A stretch of DNA of 64,000 nt from an uncultured Mycobacteriaceae bacterium (GCA_902826815.1 CADEGF010000042.1:1-64000), one strand, 5' to 3'; numbered from the stretch's first letter, positions 1 through 9,276 are shown. The notes: generated from the letters alone by a model not told the origin. Program-made: numbers and translations.

Positions 1-114
1 CCTCCCGAACCGCCACCACCGACATGACCCGAACATACATTCGAACACCGACAAACAAGCCCGGCCCGCAAATGTGACGCTTGAAACCAAAGTGTCAGAA
101 GTGAATTCAGCGGA

Positions 115-528
115 CTAATCGCCGGTGCGGTCGAGCAGTTCGGACGAGCCGAGCACGCGCTCGACCCTGACCTCGATCACGACCCGACGGGGGTTGACCC
201 GCGGGGTCCGGTAGCGCTGCGCGTAGCGGAGTTCGGCGTCCCGGACGGCCTCGGCCTCGGTGTTCACCGTGGCGCTGCCCTCGAGCGATAACCACCGGGC
301 GCCGTCGACCTGGCTGAGCACTGCGATTCCGCGTTCCTCCGCGTTGACCGCCTTCTGCGACCCTCCGCTGGTGATGACCCGCGCGATATGAGTCTTCGGG
401 TCGAACGTGAATCCGACCGCGACGACGTGCGGTGAATTGTCGGACCGCAGTGTCGTGAGCATCGCGAGATGACGCTCTGTCAGGAACGCCAGCGCGTCGT
501 TCGTCAGCCGGGTAGTCGCGTTCGCCAT
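115..528 (-). CDS. F420-dependent PPOX-fold oxidoreductase (Rv2074-like)
   Basis: The 137-residue product matches the compact split-barrel PPOX family, and its length and sequence agree well with M. tuberculosis Rv2074, described as an F420-dependent biliverdin reductase. Conserved stretches include HLAMLTTLR near the N-terminus, [11 protein letters not shown] and the C-terminal YAQRYRTPR. The ATG at 528 is chosen because it gives family length; the frame stays open to 795, but that part has no family similarity and runs into the divergent SDR gene. The neighbouring cobalamin genes make a tetrapyrrole-related role plausible, but substrate and cofactor are inferred from the family only. Confidence 0.88.
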   Translation of the reverse strand: MANATTRLTNDALAFLTERHLAMLTTLRSDNSPHVVAVGFTFDPKTHIARVITSGGSQKAVNAEERGIAVLSQVDGARWLSLEGSATVNTEAEAVRDAELRYAQRYRTPRVNPRRVVIEVRVERVLGSSELLDRTGD

Positions 529-562
529 CGGGGTCCAAACTAGCGCAGGAGATAATCGCAAC

Positions 563-1312
563 GTGGACGACACGAGTCGCGGACCTGTGGTGATTTTCGG
601 TGGCCGCAGCGAGATCGGCATCGAGCTCGCTGCCCTGCTGGCGCCCGGCGCAACAGTGGTGCTCGCCGCGCGCGGCCACGAGCGGCTGTCCGAGCAGGTC
701 GCGGCTGTAGAGAGGGTCGGCGCAGTCAAGGTCGACGTCCGCGAGTTCGACGCCGACGACCTCACCTCACACGCGCCTCTGGTGGCCTCGATCATCGCTG
801 ATCACGGCGTCATCGGAACCGCTGTGCTCGCGTTCGGGATACTCGGCGACCAGGCTCGCGCCGAGAAGGACCCCGCGCACACCGCGGCGGTGCTTCACAC
901 CGATTTCGTCGCCCAGGCGAACCTGCTGACCGTGCTGGCCCACACGATGAGGACGGCCGGCTCCGGTGCGATCGTCGTGTTCTCATCCGTGGCCGGGGTG
1001 CGGGTGCGCCGCGCCAACTATGTCTACGGCTCGGCGAAGGCCGGGCTGGACGGCTTCTGCAGCGGACTCGCCGACGCACTGCACGGTTCGGGTGTTCGGC
1101 TGTTGGTCGCCCGCCCCGGGTTCGTCAAAGGCCGGATGACCGAAGGCATGAAACCGGCACCCATGTCGAGCACGCCACCACAGGTGGCCGCCGCGACCGC
1201 CAAGGCCCTCGCGAAGGGCCGTCGCACGGTCTGGATTCCGTGGACGCTTCAGCCGTTTTTTGTCGGGTTGAAACTGCTGCCGCAGTGGGTGTGGCGGAGG
1301 ATGCCGCGATGA
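563..1312 (+). CDS. Short-chain dehydrogenase/reductase (Rv2073c-like)
   Basis: A 249-residue SDR with an N-terminal Rossmann fold (GGRSEIG at residues 13-19), Ser141/Ser142 and the catalytic Tyr155-x3-Lys159 in YGSAK. The start is a GTG preceded by AGGAG. The stop overlaps the cobL start as ATGA, so it is translationally coupled to the cobalamin genes, as in M. tuberculosis where Rv2073c sits next to cobL. No cobalamin step is known to need it. The substrate is unknown; decaprenyl-ribose-type reductases and related lipid SDRs of mycobacteria look broadly similar. Confidence 0.9.
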   Translation: MDDTSRGPVVIFGGRSEIGIELAALLAPGATVVLAARGHERLSEQVAAVERVGAVKVDVREFDADDLTSHAPLVASIIADHGVIGTAVLAFGILGDQARAEKDPAHTAAVLHTDFVAQANLLTVLAHTMRTAGSGAIVVFSSVAGVRVRRANYVYGSAKAGLDGFCSGLADALHGSGVRLLVARPGFVKGRMTEGMKPAPMSSTPPQVAAATAKALAKGRRTVWIPWTLQPFFVGLKLLPQWVWRRMPR

Positions 1313-2487
1313 TCATCGTTGTGGGCATCGGCGCCGACGGGATGGCTGGGCTGGCACCGGCCTCGCTGGCCGAGTTGCGCAGGGCCACCGTCATTTACGG
1401 GTCGCAGCGCCAACTCGATCTGCTCGACGAGAGCGTTGCCGCTCTCAAGCGGCCATGGCCGTCGCCGATGCTGCCCGCGCTGCGCACGATTCTGGACGGC
1501 GCAGATGCAGACGTCCACGTCGTCGCCAGCGGTGACCCGCTCCTTCACGGAGTCGGCGGGAGCCTCATCCGGCTGTACGGCGCCGAGCGGGTCGCAGTGT
1601 TGCCACACGTGTCGTCGGTGACGCTGGCGTGCTCGCGGGTGGGTTGGGCCGTGCAGGACACCGAGGTGATCTCCCTCGTCACAGCCGAACCGCAAGGCGC
1701 GGTGCGTCAAGGCGGGCAGGCCGTGGTCATGTCCCGCGACGGCTCAACCCCGGCCGCGTTGGCGCGACTGCTCGCCGACGCCGGGCGTGGTGATTCCGAG
1801 ATCACGGTGCTCGAGCAACTCGGCGGCCCCGCCGAGCGTCGACGGTCGGCCAAGGCGCGCGAGTGGGCGGCACGACCGCCGGCCGACGTCGACGACCTGA
1901 ACGTCATCGCCGTGCGCTATCTGCCTGACGGCCGGCAATTCGCGGTGCTGCCCGATGACTCATTCGCCCACGACGGACAGATCACCAAACAGTCGGTGCG
2001 AGCCGTGACGCTGGCTGCCCTCGGGCCGCGGCCTGGTCAGCTGTTGTGGGATGTCGGTGCCGGGTCGGGAAGCATCGCCATCGAGTGGTGCCGGAGCGGT
2101 CCTGGCTGCTGGGCGGTGGCGTTCGAACGTGACGAGCAACGCCGGAAACGGATCGCCGACAACGCGGCAGCTTTCGGCGCCAAGGTAGAAGTGCATTTCG
2201 ACGCGCCTGAGGCATTCGACTTCGTGCCACCGCCGTCGGCTGTCTTCATCGGAGGGGGCCTGACGGGGCCTGGACTCCTCGACGCGTGCTATGACCGGCT
2301 GGTCGACGGCGGAAGGCTGGTGGCGAACGCGGTGACCGCTGAATCCGAAGCCATTCTGACGCAATCGTATTCGCGTCTGGGCGGGGAACTGCGGCGCTAT
2401 CAGCATTACCGTGGCGAGCCGCTCGGCAAGTTCACCGGCTGGCGTCCGGCGATGCCCGTGACGCAGTGGGTGGTCACCAAGGGATGA
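1309..2487 (+). CDS. cobL: Precorrin-6Y C5,15-methyltransferase (decarboxylating) CobL
   Basis: A 392-residue bifunctional enzyme that methylates precorrin-6Y at C5 and C15 and decarboxylates the C12 acetate to give precorrin-8X. The N-terminal half is a CbiE-type tetrapyrrole methylase beginning [10 protein letters not shown]. The C-terminal half is a CbiT-type methyltransferase with the SAM motif DVGAGSGS at about residues 248-255. The ATG at 1309 is chosen because it overlaps the SDR stop (ATGA) and places the glycine-rich loop at the N-terminus; the frame open from 1240 lies inside the upstream gene. The next gene, cobM, also overlaps by ATGA, so SDR-cobL-cobM-cobK is one operon. Confidence 0.96.
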   Translation: MIIVVGIGADGMAGLAPASLAELRRATVIYGSQRQLDLLDESVAALKRPWPSPMLPALRTILDGADADVHVVASGDPLLHGVGGSLIRLYGAERVAVLPHVSSVTLACSRVGWAVQDTEVISLVTAEPQGAVRQGGQAVVMSRDGSTPAALARLLADAGRGDSEITVLEQLGGPAERRRSAKAREWAARPPADVDDLNVIAVRYLPDGRQFAVLPDDSFAHDGQITKQSVRAVTLAALGPRPGQLLWDVGAGSGSIAIEWCRSGPGCWAVAFERDEQRRKRIADNAAAFGAKVEVHFDAPEAFDFVPPPSAVFIGGGLTGPGLLDACYDRLVDGGRLVANAVTAESEAILTQSYSRLGGELRRYQHYRGEPLGKFTGWRPAMPVTQWVVTKG

Positions 2488-3239
2488 CCGTCTACTTCAT
2501 CGGTGCAGGACCCGGCGCCGCCGATCTGATCACCGTGCGCGGACAGCGGGTGCTCAGCAGTTGTGCGGTGTGCCTGTACGCGGGGTCGATCATGCCCGAC
2601 GATCTGCTGGCGCTCTGCCCACCCGATGCGCGCATCGTCGACACCGGACCGCTGACGCTCGAGGCGATCATCGATGAACTCGCCGACGCCGACACGGCCG
2701 GACATGATGTGGCGCGGCTGCATTCGGGTGATCCGTCGTTGTACAGCGCGCTCGCCGAGCAGTGCAGACGTCTCGACGCCCTCGGCATTGGATACGAGAT
2801 CATTCCCGGCGTACCCGCTTTCGCGGCGGCCGCGGCCGCGCTCGGCAGGGAGCTCACCGTGCCAGGGGTTGCGCAGACGGTCACGCTGACGCGGGTCGCG
2901 ACGCTGTCGACGGCGATGCCGCAGGGAGAAGACCTCGCGACGCTGTCGGCGCCGGGAGCGACGCTGGTGCTGCATCTGGCCGCAGCCCAGGTCGACGCGA
3001 TCGTTCCGCAGCTGCTGGCAGGCGGCTACCGCACCGAAACCCCTTGTGCGGTTGTGGCGTTCGCCAGCTGGCCGCAAGAGCGGGTGCTGCGGTGCACGCT
3101 GCGCGACCTCGCCGACGAGATGCATGCGGCAGATATCACCAAAACCGCGGTGATCGTCGTCGGTGACGTGCTGGCCGCCGAAGGTTTTGCGGACAGCTAT
3201 CTCTATTCGAGCGGCAGAACACGAGAGGATCACCACTGA
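2484..3239 (+). CDS. cobM: Precorrin-4 C11-methyltransferase CobM
   Basis: A 251-residue class III tetrapyrrole methylase with the N-terminal motif VYFIGAGPGAADL and the family motif LHSGDPSLYSA. It transfers a methyl group from SAM to C11 of precorrin-4, giving precorrin-5. The ATG at 2484 overlaps the cobL TGA by four bases. Its own TGA shares one base with the ATG of cobK. No internal stop or missing motif was seen. Confidence 0.96.
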   Translation: MTVYFIGAGPGAADLITVRGQRVLSSCAVCLYAGSIMPDDLLALCPPDARIVDTGPLTLEAIIDELADADTAGHDVARLHSGDPSLYSALAEQCRRLDALGIGYEIIPGVPAFAAAAAALGRELTVPGVAQTVTLTRVATLSTAMPQGEDLATLSAPGATLVLHLAAAQVDAIVPQLLAGGYRTETPCAVVAFASWPQERVLRCTLRDLADEMHAADITKTAVIVVGDVLAAEGFADSYLYSSGRTREDHH

Positions 3240-3970
3240 TGCGGATGCTGCTGCTCGGCGGCACGTCGGAGGCCAGGGCGCTCGCCGCGCGACTGCATCC
3301 CGGCGTCGACGTGATGAGTTCACTCGCCGGGCGGGTGCCCGATCCCGCCCTTCCTGTCGGCGAGGTGCGCATCGGCGGGTTCGGCGGTGTCGACGGGTTG
3401 CGACGCTGGCTCGTCGAAGCGAAGGTCGACGCCGTCGTCGACGCCACACATCCCTACGCCGCGACGATCACCGCAAACGCCGCCGAAGCATGTGGCGCCC
3501 TGCGTATTCCGCATCTGGTTCTTGCGCGGCCTGCCTGGCCTCTCGGAGAAGCCATCCCGGCGGGCTCTGATGATGACGCCGTCAAGGCCGTCAGGGACAA
3601 CGGGTTCGAGCGGGTGTTCCTGACCACAGGACGGTCAGGCGCCGAAGTGTTCAAGCAGTCCGATGCGTGGTTCCTCATCCGCGCCGTCACCGCACCCGAC
3701 CCGCACACCCTCCCGCGTCACCATCAGCTCGTTCTTTCGCGCGGACCGTACCGCTACGACGATGAGCACGCCCTGCTCGCCGAACACCGAATCGACTGTC
3801 TCGTGACGAAGAACAGCGGAGGCGAGATGACCAGGCCGAAGCTGGACGCCGCTGCCGCGCTTGATGTTCCGGTGGTGATGGTGGATCGGCCGCCGCTACC
3901 CGACGGCATCAACACGGTGTCGACGGTGGACGACGCCGTGGCCTGGGTCAGTTCTGTTGGTAAGTCCTGA
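3239..3970 (+). CDS. cobK: Precorrin-6A reductase CobK
   Basis: A 243-residue NADPH-dependent reductase that converts precorrin-6A to precorrin-6B, the substrate of CobL. Family features are LLLGGTSEARALA at the N-terminus, VDATHPYA in the middle, and the C-terminal VTKNSGG and KLDAA segments. The start codon shares one base with the cobM stop, and the gene ends the + strand cob operon. Its last 23 bases overlap the 3' end of the convergent kinase gene. Confidence 0.95.
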   Translation: MRMLLLGGTSEARALAARLHPGVDVMSSLAGRVPDPALPVGEVRIGGFGGVDGLRRWLVEAKVDAVVDATHPYAATITANAAEACGALRIPHLVLARPAWPLGEAIPAGSDDDAVKAVRDNGFERVFLTTGRSGAEVFKQSDAWFLIRAVTAPDPHTLPRHHQLVLSRGPYRYDDEHALLAEHRIDCLVTKNSGGEMTRPKLDAAAALDVPVVMVDRPPLPDGINTVSTVDDAVAWVSSVGKS

Positions 3971-5015
3971 TCAGCTCGAGTGTCTCCAGCTCGCGGATCG
4001 CCTGGCACCCGCGGCTCAACATGGCCATCATCATGTCGTCGCCCCGTTCGGTCGTCGACGCGAACGCGGTGCCGAGGGCTACCAGCAGTGGCACCTGCAC
4101 CACCCCGAGCCGGTAGTCGCTCCAGCAGGTGTCTAGGTCGTAGTCGGTGACGTCGAATCCGAGCAGCGATCGGTGATACCGCTCGACGAGATCGCGTTCG
4201 ATCTCCGAGCGCACCGAAGGCTCGAGGCTCGTCCCGGTGAAGTAGGCGAGATCGCGCCCAGGCAATCCGATCCCGACGGTCTGCCAATCGACAACGGTGA
4301 TACGAGTCCGATCGGGATCGAACAACATGTTGTCCAGCCGGTAGTCACCGTGCATGAGGGCATAGCGCTTCGGCTCGGCTTTGAGCCACGGAGTCACCAA
4401 CGACATTGCGGCAACAAGGGTTTCCTGGTCCTGGGGGAGGATCTTCGCGCCGAGCCGGTCGATCACGATGTCGGCCGCCATCCGAGAAATGTCGCCGAGC
4501 CCCTTGGCGGCGTCGTCGTCGCCCGGCTTCGGCATCACGATGGCAGGCAAATCCATCCAGTGCGGATCGCACCAACTCGGGCCGTGCAGCCCGGCGAGGG
4601 CAGCCACCGCGAGTTGCGCCTCGGCCGGCGAGCAGCCGGCGATCTGGTCGCCCTGCACCGCTGGTGCCATATCGGCGAGAAGCAGCACGACGTCCGCGCC
4701 GTCCTCGGAGATCTCGGTGTGATAGCTCCGCGGAACGGGGATAGCCATCTCGTCGGCGATCCGCGAGTAGAACTCGACCTCCGAGCGGTAGCCGAGGGCA
4801 ACCCGCTCGCGGACCGCATCGTCCTGTGCGCTCAGTTTGACCGCGAATGACGGTGGCAGATCCGGCTGTTCGGCTGTGTACGTCGCCGCCACCCGGTACG
4901 TCGCGCCGGTCTGGCCCGTGCCGATCGCAGTGACGTCGACCCGGTCCACTTCGGTGCTCAACACCGAAGCGAGCCAGGACGGCGTTACATCTTCAGGCCC
5001 GCGTGGAATGCTCAT
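3948..5015 (-). CDS. APH-family phosphotransferase (ecdysteroid-kinase-like)
   Basis: A 355-residue protein with the aminoglycoside-phosphotransferase/choline-kinase fold: a glycine-containing loop GTGQTGATYR near residue 33, the Brenner-type catalytic motif [10 protein letters not shown] from residue 222, and a metal-binding VVDWQTV about 20 residues later. It starts 12 bases after the cobIJ stop, so it is the probable last gene of cobG-cobH-cobIJ. M. tuberculosis has Rv2067c, blaC and sigC at this point instead. It closely resembles the N-terminal half of the fusion protein at 25529-27508. The substrate is unknown and small-molecule phosphorylation is inferred from the fold. Confidence 0.85.
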   Translation of the reverse strand: MSIPRGPEDVTPSWLASVLSTEVDRVDVTAIGTGQTGATYRVAATYTAEQPDLPPSFAVKLSAQDDAVRERVALGYRSEVEFYSRIADEMAIPVPRSYHTEISEDGADVVLLLADMAPAVQGDQIAGCSPAEAQLAVAALAGLHGPSWCDPHWMDLPAIVMPKPGDDDAAKGLGDISRMAADIVIDRLGAKILPQDQETLVAAMSLVTPWLKAEPKRYALMHGDYRLDNMLFDPDRTRITVVDWQTVGIGLPGRDLAYFTGTSLEPSVRSEIERDLVERYHRSLLGFDVTDYDLDTCWSDYRLGVVQVPLLVALGTAFASTTERGDDMMMAMLSRGCQAIRELETLELIRTYQQN

Positions 5016-5027
5016 GAAGGTCAGATC

Positions 5028-6485
5028 CTAGGTGGGATAGCGCCGCGGCGTGTACACCCGGTCGTCATACCACTGCGTTTGCGACGACCCGACGATCAGC
5101 AGGCACCGCATATCCACGTCGCCGGGATCGAGGTCGGCCAGCCGCACCACCGTCACCTCTTCGTGCGGACCCGAGACATCCCTGCCGATCACCACCGGTG
5201 TGCCAGGGTCGCGGTGCTCCAACATCAGATCCCGCATGGCGCCGACCTGCCAGGTGCGCGTCTTGGAGGCGGGGTTGTATATCGCGAGCACCAGATCGGC
5301 CTCGGCCGCGGCGGTCAGCCGGGCGGCGATGACGTCCCACGGCTTGAGCCGGTCGGACAGCGAGATCACCGCGTAGTCGTGGCCGAGCGGTGCGCCGACC
5401 CGACTGGCGACGGCCTGCGCCGCGGTCATCGCCGGGATCACCCGTACTTCGACGCCCGGCCACTGTTTGGCCTCCTCGAGCACCGCGGTCGCCATCGCGA
5501 ACACGCCTGGGTCACCGGACGACACCACGGCGACCGCACGGCCCTCTTCGGCGAGGCTGCATGCGAGCCTGGCGCGCGCAGGCTCGTCGGTGTTGTCGCT
5601 CGGATGTAGGCGTTGTCCGTCGCGGGGGCAGATGCGGTCCAGATACGGGCCGTAGCCGATCAGGTCGGTGGCCGCCGCAAGCTCTCGGCGGCTCTGCGGG
5701 GTCATCCAGTCGAGGTCGCCGGGCCCGAGCCCGACGACGGCGACGATGCCCGCGGTCGACCGTCTGGCCGGGGTGCCGGGCAGCATGGCAAGTGAGAAGT
5801 ACGGCACCTTGTCGGCATCGACGTCGGCGGCAGGCTGGACCCGCTGCTTCGGTGTGCTTGCCCGCTCGACGTAAAACGTGTCGTCGAGTCGCCCTGCCGA
5901 CGAAAGCGCCTCTCGCACAGCGGGATATGACCGCCCGAGCTTCAGTACGACGGCCGCGTCGGTGTCGGCCAGCCTGCGCTTGAGTTCCTCGACGGGCAGG
6001 GTGCCCGGGAGAATCGTCAGCACTTCGTCGCCCTGCACGAGGGGAGTCCCGGTCGCGGCAGACGCCGCGCTGACAGACGTCACACCGGGCACGATCACCG
6101 CGTCGAACCGCTCGGTAAGGCGGGTGTGCATATGCATGTAGGAGCTGTAGAACAGGGGATCGCCCTCGGCCAGCAGCGCGACGTCGCGGCCCGCCTCCAG
6201 ATGGGCGGCGATGCGCTCGGCGGCCTCGCGGTAGAAGTCCTCCATCGCGCCCGCGTAACCGCCGGGATGGTCGGTGGTCTCGGTGGTGACGGGGTAGACC
6301 AGGTGCTCCTCGGTCTGGCCAGGTCGCAGATAGGGCTCGGCGATACCGCGCGCGATGCTGCGGCCGTGCCGTGCGCTGTGATACGCGACGACGTCGGCCT
6401 GCGCTATCACGCGGGCGGCCTTGACCGTCACCAGTTCCGGGTCTCCCGGCCCCAGTCCGACGCCCCACAGTGTCCCGTTGGTCAT
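5028..6485 (-). CDS. cobIJ: Fused precorrin-2 C20- / precorrin-3B C17-methyltransferase CobIJ
   Basis: A 485-residue fusion of two tetrapyrrole methylases, as in other mycobacteria (Rv2066, annotated cobI). Residues 1 to about 240 are CobI ([18 protein letters not shown], then [13 protein letters not shown]). Residues from about 243 to the end are CobJ ([15 protein letters not shown], then [13 protein letters not shown]). It methylates C20 of precorrin-2 and C17 of precorrin-3B with ring contraction. The ATG at 6485 is preferred because it overlaps the cobH stop (ATGA); the upstream extension of this frame is a shadow of cobH. Confidence 0.95.
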   Translation of the reverse strand: MTNGTLWGVGLGPGDPELVTVKAARVIAQADVVAYHSARHGRSIARGIAEPYLRPGQTEEHLVYPVTTETTDHPGGYAGAMEDFYREAAERIAAHLEAGRDVALLAEGDPLFYSSYMHMHTRLTERFDAVIVPGVTSVSAASAATGTPLVQGDEVLTILPGTLPVEELKRRLADTDAAVVLKLGRSYPAVREALSSAGRLDDTFYVERASTPKQRVQPAADVDADKVPYFSLAMLPGTPARRSTAGIVAVVGLGPGDLDWMTPQSRRELAAATDLIGYGPYLDRICPRDGQRLHPSDNTDEPARARLACSLAEEGRAVAVVSSGDPGVFAMATAVLEEAKQWPGVEVRVIPAMTAAQAVASRVGAPLGHDYAVISLSDRLKPWDVIAARLTAAAEADLVLAIYNPASKTRTWQVGAMRDLMLEHRDPGTPVVIGRDVSGPHEEVTVVRLADLDPGDVDMRCLLIVGSSQTQWYDDRVYTPRRYPT

Positions 6486-7108
6486 TCGGCGCTGCTTGCG
6501 ATCGCGTTGACTGCGGCGGCGGCCATCGCGCTGCCGCCGCGACGTCCGGTGACGACGAGATAGGACATTCCGCGCGGTCGGTCGATGAGCTCCTGCTTGG
6601 ACTGCGCGGACCCGACGAATCCGACCGGTCCACCGAGCACGGCCGCAGGAGCGGGTGCGCCCTCGTCGACGAGCTCGAGGAGCCGGAACAAGGCGGTCGG
6701 CGCGTTGCCGATCGCCAGCACCGCGCCGCCGAGCCGGTCGGCCCACAAATCCACCGCGGCGGCCGAGCGGGTGCTGCCGAGCCGGGCTGCCAGATCGGCG
6801 GCCCTTGCATCGGCCACCAGCGAAACCACTTCGTTGTCGGCTGGCAGCCGGGAGCGGGTGATTCCTGCCGCCACCATCGAGGAGTCGCACAGCACCGGCG
6901 CGCCAGAGGCGAGTGCGGCGTGCGCCTTGCCGACCACGTCCTCGCTGTAGGCGATGTGCTCGCCGACGTCGACCTGGCCGCAGGTGTGGATCAACCGCAC
7001 GACCACGCGGGCGATGTCATCCGGGAACCGGGAGAGATCGGCCTCCGCACGGATCGTCGCGAACGACTGCCGGTAGATCTCGGCTGCGTCGCGGGTGTAG
7101 TCGAGCAC
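6482..7108 (-). CDS. cobH: Precorrin-8X methylmutase CobH
   Basis: A 208-residue precorrin isomerase that moves the C11 methyl group to C12, forming hydrogenobyrinate. Typical family segments are [21 protein letters not shown] (containing the conserved active-site His) and [16 protein letters not shown]. The GTG start lies nine bases downstream of the cobG stop, and the 3' end overlaps cobIJ by four bases. Confidence 0.95.
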   Translation of the reverse strand: MLDYTRDAAEIYRQSFATIRAEADLSRFPDDIARVVVRLIHTCGQVDVGEHIAYSEDVVGKAHAALASGAPVLCDSSMVAAGITRSRLPADNEVVSLVADARAADLAARLGSTRSAAAVDLWADRLGGAVLAIGNAPTALFRLLELVDEGAPAPAAVLGGPVGFVGSAQSKQELIDRPRGMSYLVVTGRRGGSAMAAAAVNAIASSAE

Positions 7109-7117
7109 CCGCTCACC

Positions 7118-8269
7118 CTACGGGTGCGGTGTGCGCAGCACGTATCCGTCTGCGGTGGCGATCAGCACCTCACCGTCGGGCGGGCTGCCGCAGGCCCTTT
7201 CGCACCCGACGAAGTGCCGGTGAACCGAACCAGGGTCGTCGACCGCGCGGGCGGCGTCGGCACGGACGTCGGATGCGGAGTGTTCACAACCGGGGCTGCC
7301 GGTGCATGCGCTGACGTCGAGCCATGGCGAGTCGTCGTCGAATACCAGGGCCATCGGCGCGAGCACCCGCAGCGCGGCGTCCGCGACACCCTCGTCGAGG
7401 TCGCAGACGAGCACCGAACGCCACGGTGTGATGACGATCGGCGCGTCGACGGCCGCCAGGAACTCGGCGACCCGCGCCTGCAGAACGCCTAGTTGTACGG
7501 CCGCGCCCAATGCGACGCGCCCGTCGTCCTGAGCGAGCCAGCCCACCGGAGGCCGGGTGACCGCAGGCCAGGTCGCGCCAGGTTCGGCGGCCAGGGGGAG
7601 GCCGTCGAGCAGGGCCGAGGTGTCGGCGAGTTCGGCGATGCGCCATGCATTTTCCCGAATCTCGACGAATCGCTTCGCAATCGAGGTCAAGGTCGCCACC
7701 ACGTCCGATGGTTCGACCCGCACGCCGGTGTCGCGCCCTGCCAGCAGGATGGCGACCGTCGCTCCGAGGGCATGCGCACCGACGTCGGCGGCAAGGCCGG
7801 AGACGTCGCCGCGACCGTCGTCGAGGCTGAACCAGAAGCGGCCGGGCAGCTCGGCGAGGGCGGGCTCGGCGCAGATCGCGGCGTCAAGCAGGCGTACCCA
7901 GTCGCGCACGTCGGCGGTTCCGCCGAGCCTGCCAGAAAGCGGCGAGGCGACGATGTTGCGCACCCGCTCATGCGTCGGTGACGGCAGTAACCCGGCCGCC
8001 GCCACGGCGTCGGCGAGGTCTGCGGCGGCCTCGTCATCGCGGATTCCGCGGATCTGGATATTGCCCCGCGAGGTCAGCTCCATCGCAGGCGAGCCGAACC
8101 GGGTCGCGACGTGTGCGAGCGCCTCGAGTTGGCGCGGCCCGATCATCCCGCCTGGCAGCCGGATCCTGGCCAGTGCGCCGTCGGCGGCCCGGTGCAGTTG
8201 AAGCGCACCTGGGCATGCGTCCTGGTCACGGGCTCGGGCCACCAGCCTCACCGTACGCGTATGGGGCAT
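7118..8269 (-). CDS. cobG: Precorrin-3B synthase CobG
   Basis: About 383 residues, of the nitrite/sulfite-reductase-like CobG family, which uses O2 and an Fe-S/heme centre to hydroxylate C20 of precorrin-3A. It has two ferredoxin-like half-domains and a C-terminal cluster-binding set of cysteines (ACTGSPGCEHS followed by GCERACGSP). The presence of CobG marks this as the aerobic pathway. Start choice is uncertain: ATG 8269 is used here, GTG 8290 adds seven residues, and GTGs inside the first ten codons would better match the shorter M. tuberculosis protein. No clear ribosome binding site decides it. Confidence 0.93.
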   Translation of the reverse strand: MPHTRTVRLVARARDQDACPGALQLHRAADGALARIRLPGGMIGPRQLEALAHVATRFGSPAMELTSRGNIQIRGIRDDEAAADLADAVAAAGLLPSPTHERVRNIVASPLSGRLGGTADVRDWVRLLDAAICAEPALAELPGRFWFSLDDGRGDVSGLAADVGAHALGATVAILLAGRDTGVRVEPSDVVATLTSIAKRFVEIRENAWRIAELADTSALLDGLPLAAEPGATWPAVTRPPVGWLAQDDGRVALGAAVQLGVLQARVAEFLAAVDAPIVITPWRSVLVCDLDEGVADAALRVLAPMALVFDDDSPWLDVSACTGSPGCEHSASDVRADAARAVDDPGSVHRHFVGCERACGSPPDGEVLIATADGYVLRTPHP

Positions 8270-8387
8270 CCGTCGACTGGGGTAGTGCACTACGCGTGCG
8301 TCAATAAATCACCCGACTTAGTTTCAAGACATCAGGGAGCCCGCGGCAGTAGAGCACGGGACATTGGGGCGGTTTGGAGTAGGAGAA

Positions 8388-8708
8388 ATGACCACGCTGG
8401 AGACCAACGCTGGCACGACTGACGCGCAAGGCAAGCAGACAACGAAACCGGAGAGCGCACCGGCGAAGGCCGTCGAGGGGTCGGCCGACACCGCGGCATT
8501 GATCACCGAACAGCAGGTGCTTTTCGCGTCGTCTGCGGCGCTCGCGCCTGCCAGGCAGGGCCACATCGGGCATGTCGCCCACGAGTTCGCTTCGGCGGTA
8601 CGGGCGGTGTTCACCCGGCCTGAGAAGCCGCATGCGCGCAAGCACTACCCGCAGCGGTTCAACTATTTGGAGAACTCCGCGATGTCGCGCGAGATGGACA
8701 GGCTCTGA
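8388..8708 (+). CDS. Small hydrophilic protein of unknown function
   Basis: A 106-residue protein, not recognised. It starts at an ATG with a good ribosome binding site (TAGGAGAA directly upstream). The first 40 residues are low-complexity and rich in Thr, Ala, Glu and Lys. A more ordered part follows (TAALITEQQVLFASSAALAP), then a basic segment with KPHARKHYPQRF. There is no signal peptide or membrane segment. It lies divergently from cobG and before a pseudogene. Good codon use and the ribosome binding site support a real gene. Confidence 0.7.
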   Translation: MTTLETNAGTTDAQGKQTTKPESAPAKAVEGSADTAALITEQQVLFASSAALAPARQGHIGHVAHEFASAVRAVFTRPEKPHARKHYPQRFNYLENSAMSREMDRL

Positions 8709-8718
8709 CGGCCTGCGT

Positions 8719-9040
8719 TCAACTGGCCAGCGGTACCGGATCGACCACATCCGAGTACTGCGATGCATCGCCTGCGACCACCCGGCTGCGCCGGCCGTGG
8801 ACGCCCACCGGGATGTCGCCGGCCAGCGTGACGCGGTTCAGCATGCGGAACTGGTCGTCATAGTCGGAAACGGCATAGTGCTGCATCGCGCGTCCCAGAT
8901 GGCCAGGTCTCCTGGCTGCCAGTTCCGACGAACGTGACGTCGGTGTGCCAGCTGTTGGCCTGTCGTAGCGCGAGTCGAGATCGTGCTGCTCGCGAAAGAA
9001 GATTCTGCCCAGCGGGCACCGAACGGAATGTGACCGGCAT
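8719..9040 (-). pseudogene. Remnant of TauD/TfdA-type 2-oxoglutarate dioxygenase
   Basis: Pieces of one dioxygenase are found in order in all three - strand frames. First comes [13 protein letters not shown], then [10 protein letters not shown] with the iron-binding HxD motif. Next is [10 protein letters not shown], and last a C-terminus running from [14 protein letters not shown] through [18 protein letters not shown] to a TGA at 8719-8721. The jump from the WHTDVTF segment to the [10 protein letters not shown] segment removes roughly 100 or more residues, and a short deletion after AIWD changes frame. The N-terminus is absent. The intact family (TauD, AtsK; Rv3406 in M. tuberculosis) releases sulfite or sulfate from sulfonates or sulfate esters. 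The gene is clearly dead. Confidence 0.85.
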
Positions 9041-9114
9041 CACAGCCTTGGCCTGCGAGTTCCGTCCGGCACATGTCGATCCCTACTTGCCGGTTACGTC
9101 GTACATTCCTCGCA

Positions 9115-9132
9115 GTTACACGTGTGTGTAAC
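9115..9132. promoter_or_regulatory. Operator-like palindrome upstream of cobN
   Basis: GTTACAC and GTGTAAC form perfect 7-bp arms around a GTGT spacer. The site ends 20 bases before the start of the short ORF at 9153 and about 145 bases before cobN, where a repressor could act. Spacing and symmetry resemble sites of dimeric TetR- or GntR-type regulators. The cognate protein is unknown. Confidence 0.5.
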
Positions 9133-9152
9133 AACGAATGGAGGGACCAACG

Positions 9153-9251
9153 ATGTTCTCCTTGATCGTCTTCGGCGCTGTACTCGTCGCGTTGGTCGCG
9201 GCCACCGGGCTGCCCTACCCGCAGACCTGGCACGGCCGTTTCGGCGACTGA
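9153..9251 (+). CDS. 32-residue hydrophobic peptide upstream of cobN
   Basis: A small ORF missed by length cut-offs: ATG at 9153, TGA at 9249-9251, with a strong GGAGG ribosome binding site seven bases upstream. The peptide begins MFSLIVFGAVLVALVAATG, a single probable transmembrane helix, and ends in a short polar tail PYPQTWHGRFGD. Third codon positions are nearly all G or C, as expected for translated mycobacterial sequence. It ends 25 bases before the cobN start, so the two are probably co-transcribed. Function is unknown; a membrane-anchoring or cobalt-related role is only a guess from position. Confidence 0.6.
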   Translation: MFSLIVFGAVLVALVAATGLPYPQTWHGRFGD

Positions 9252-9276
9252 CCCGCGCTTGCGATAGGAATGGTGG

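Noticed and set aside
1-114. Possible LexA-type box (TTCGAAC with repeated CGAACA) at the left edge
   Set aside because: Only half-sites in direct orientation are present, not the TCGAAC-N4-GTTCGA palindrome, and the gene it might control is outside the window.
8270-8387. Cobalamin riboswitch upstream of the cob genes
   Set aside because: Spacers before cobL, cobG and cobN are short and lack a recognisable B12-box or the long multi-stem layout.
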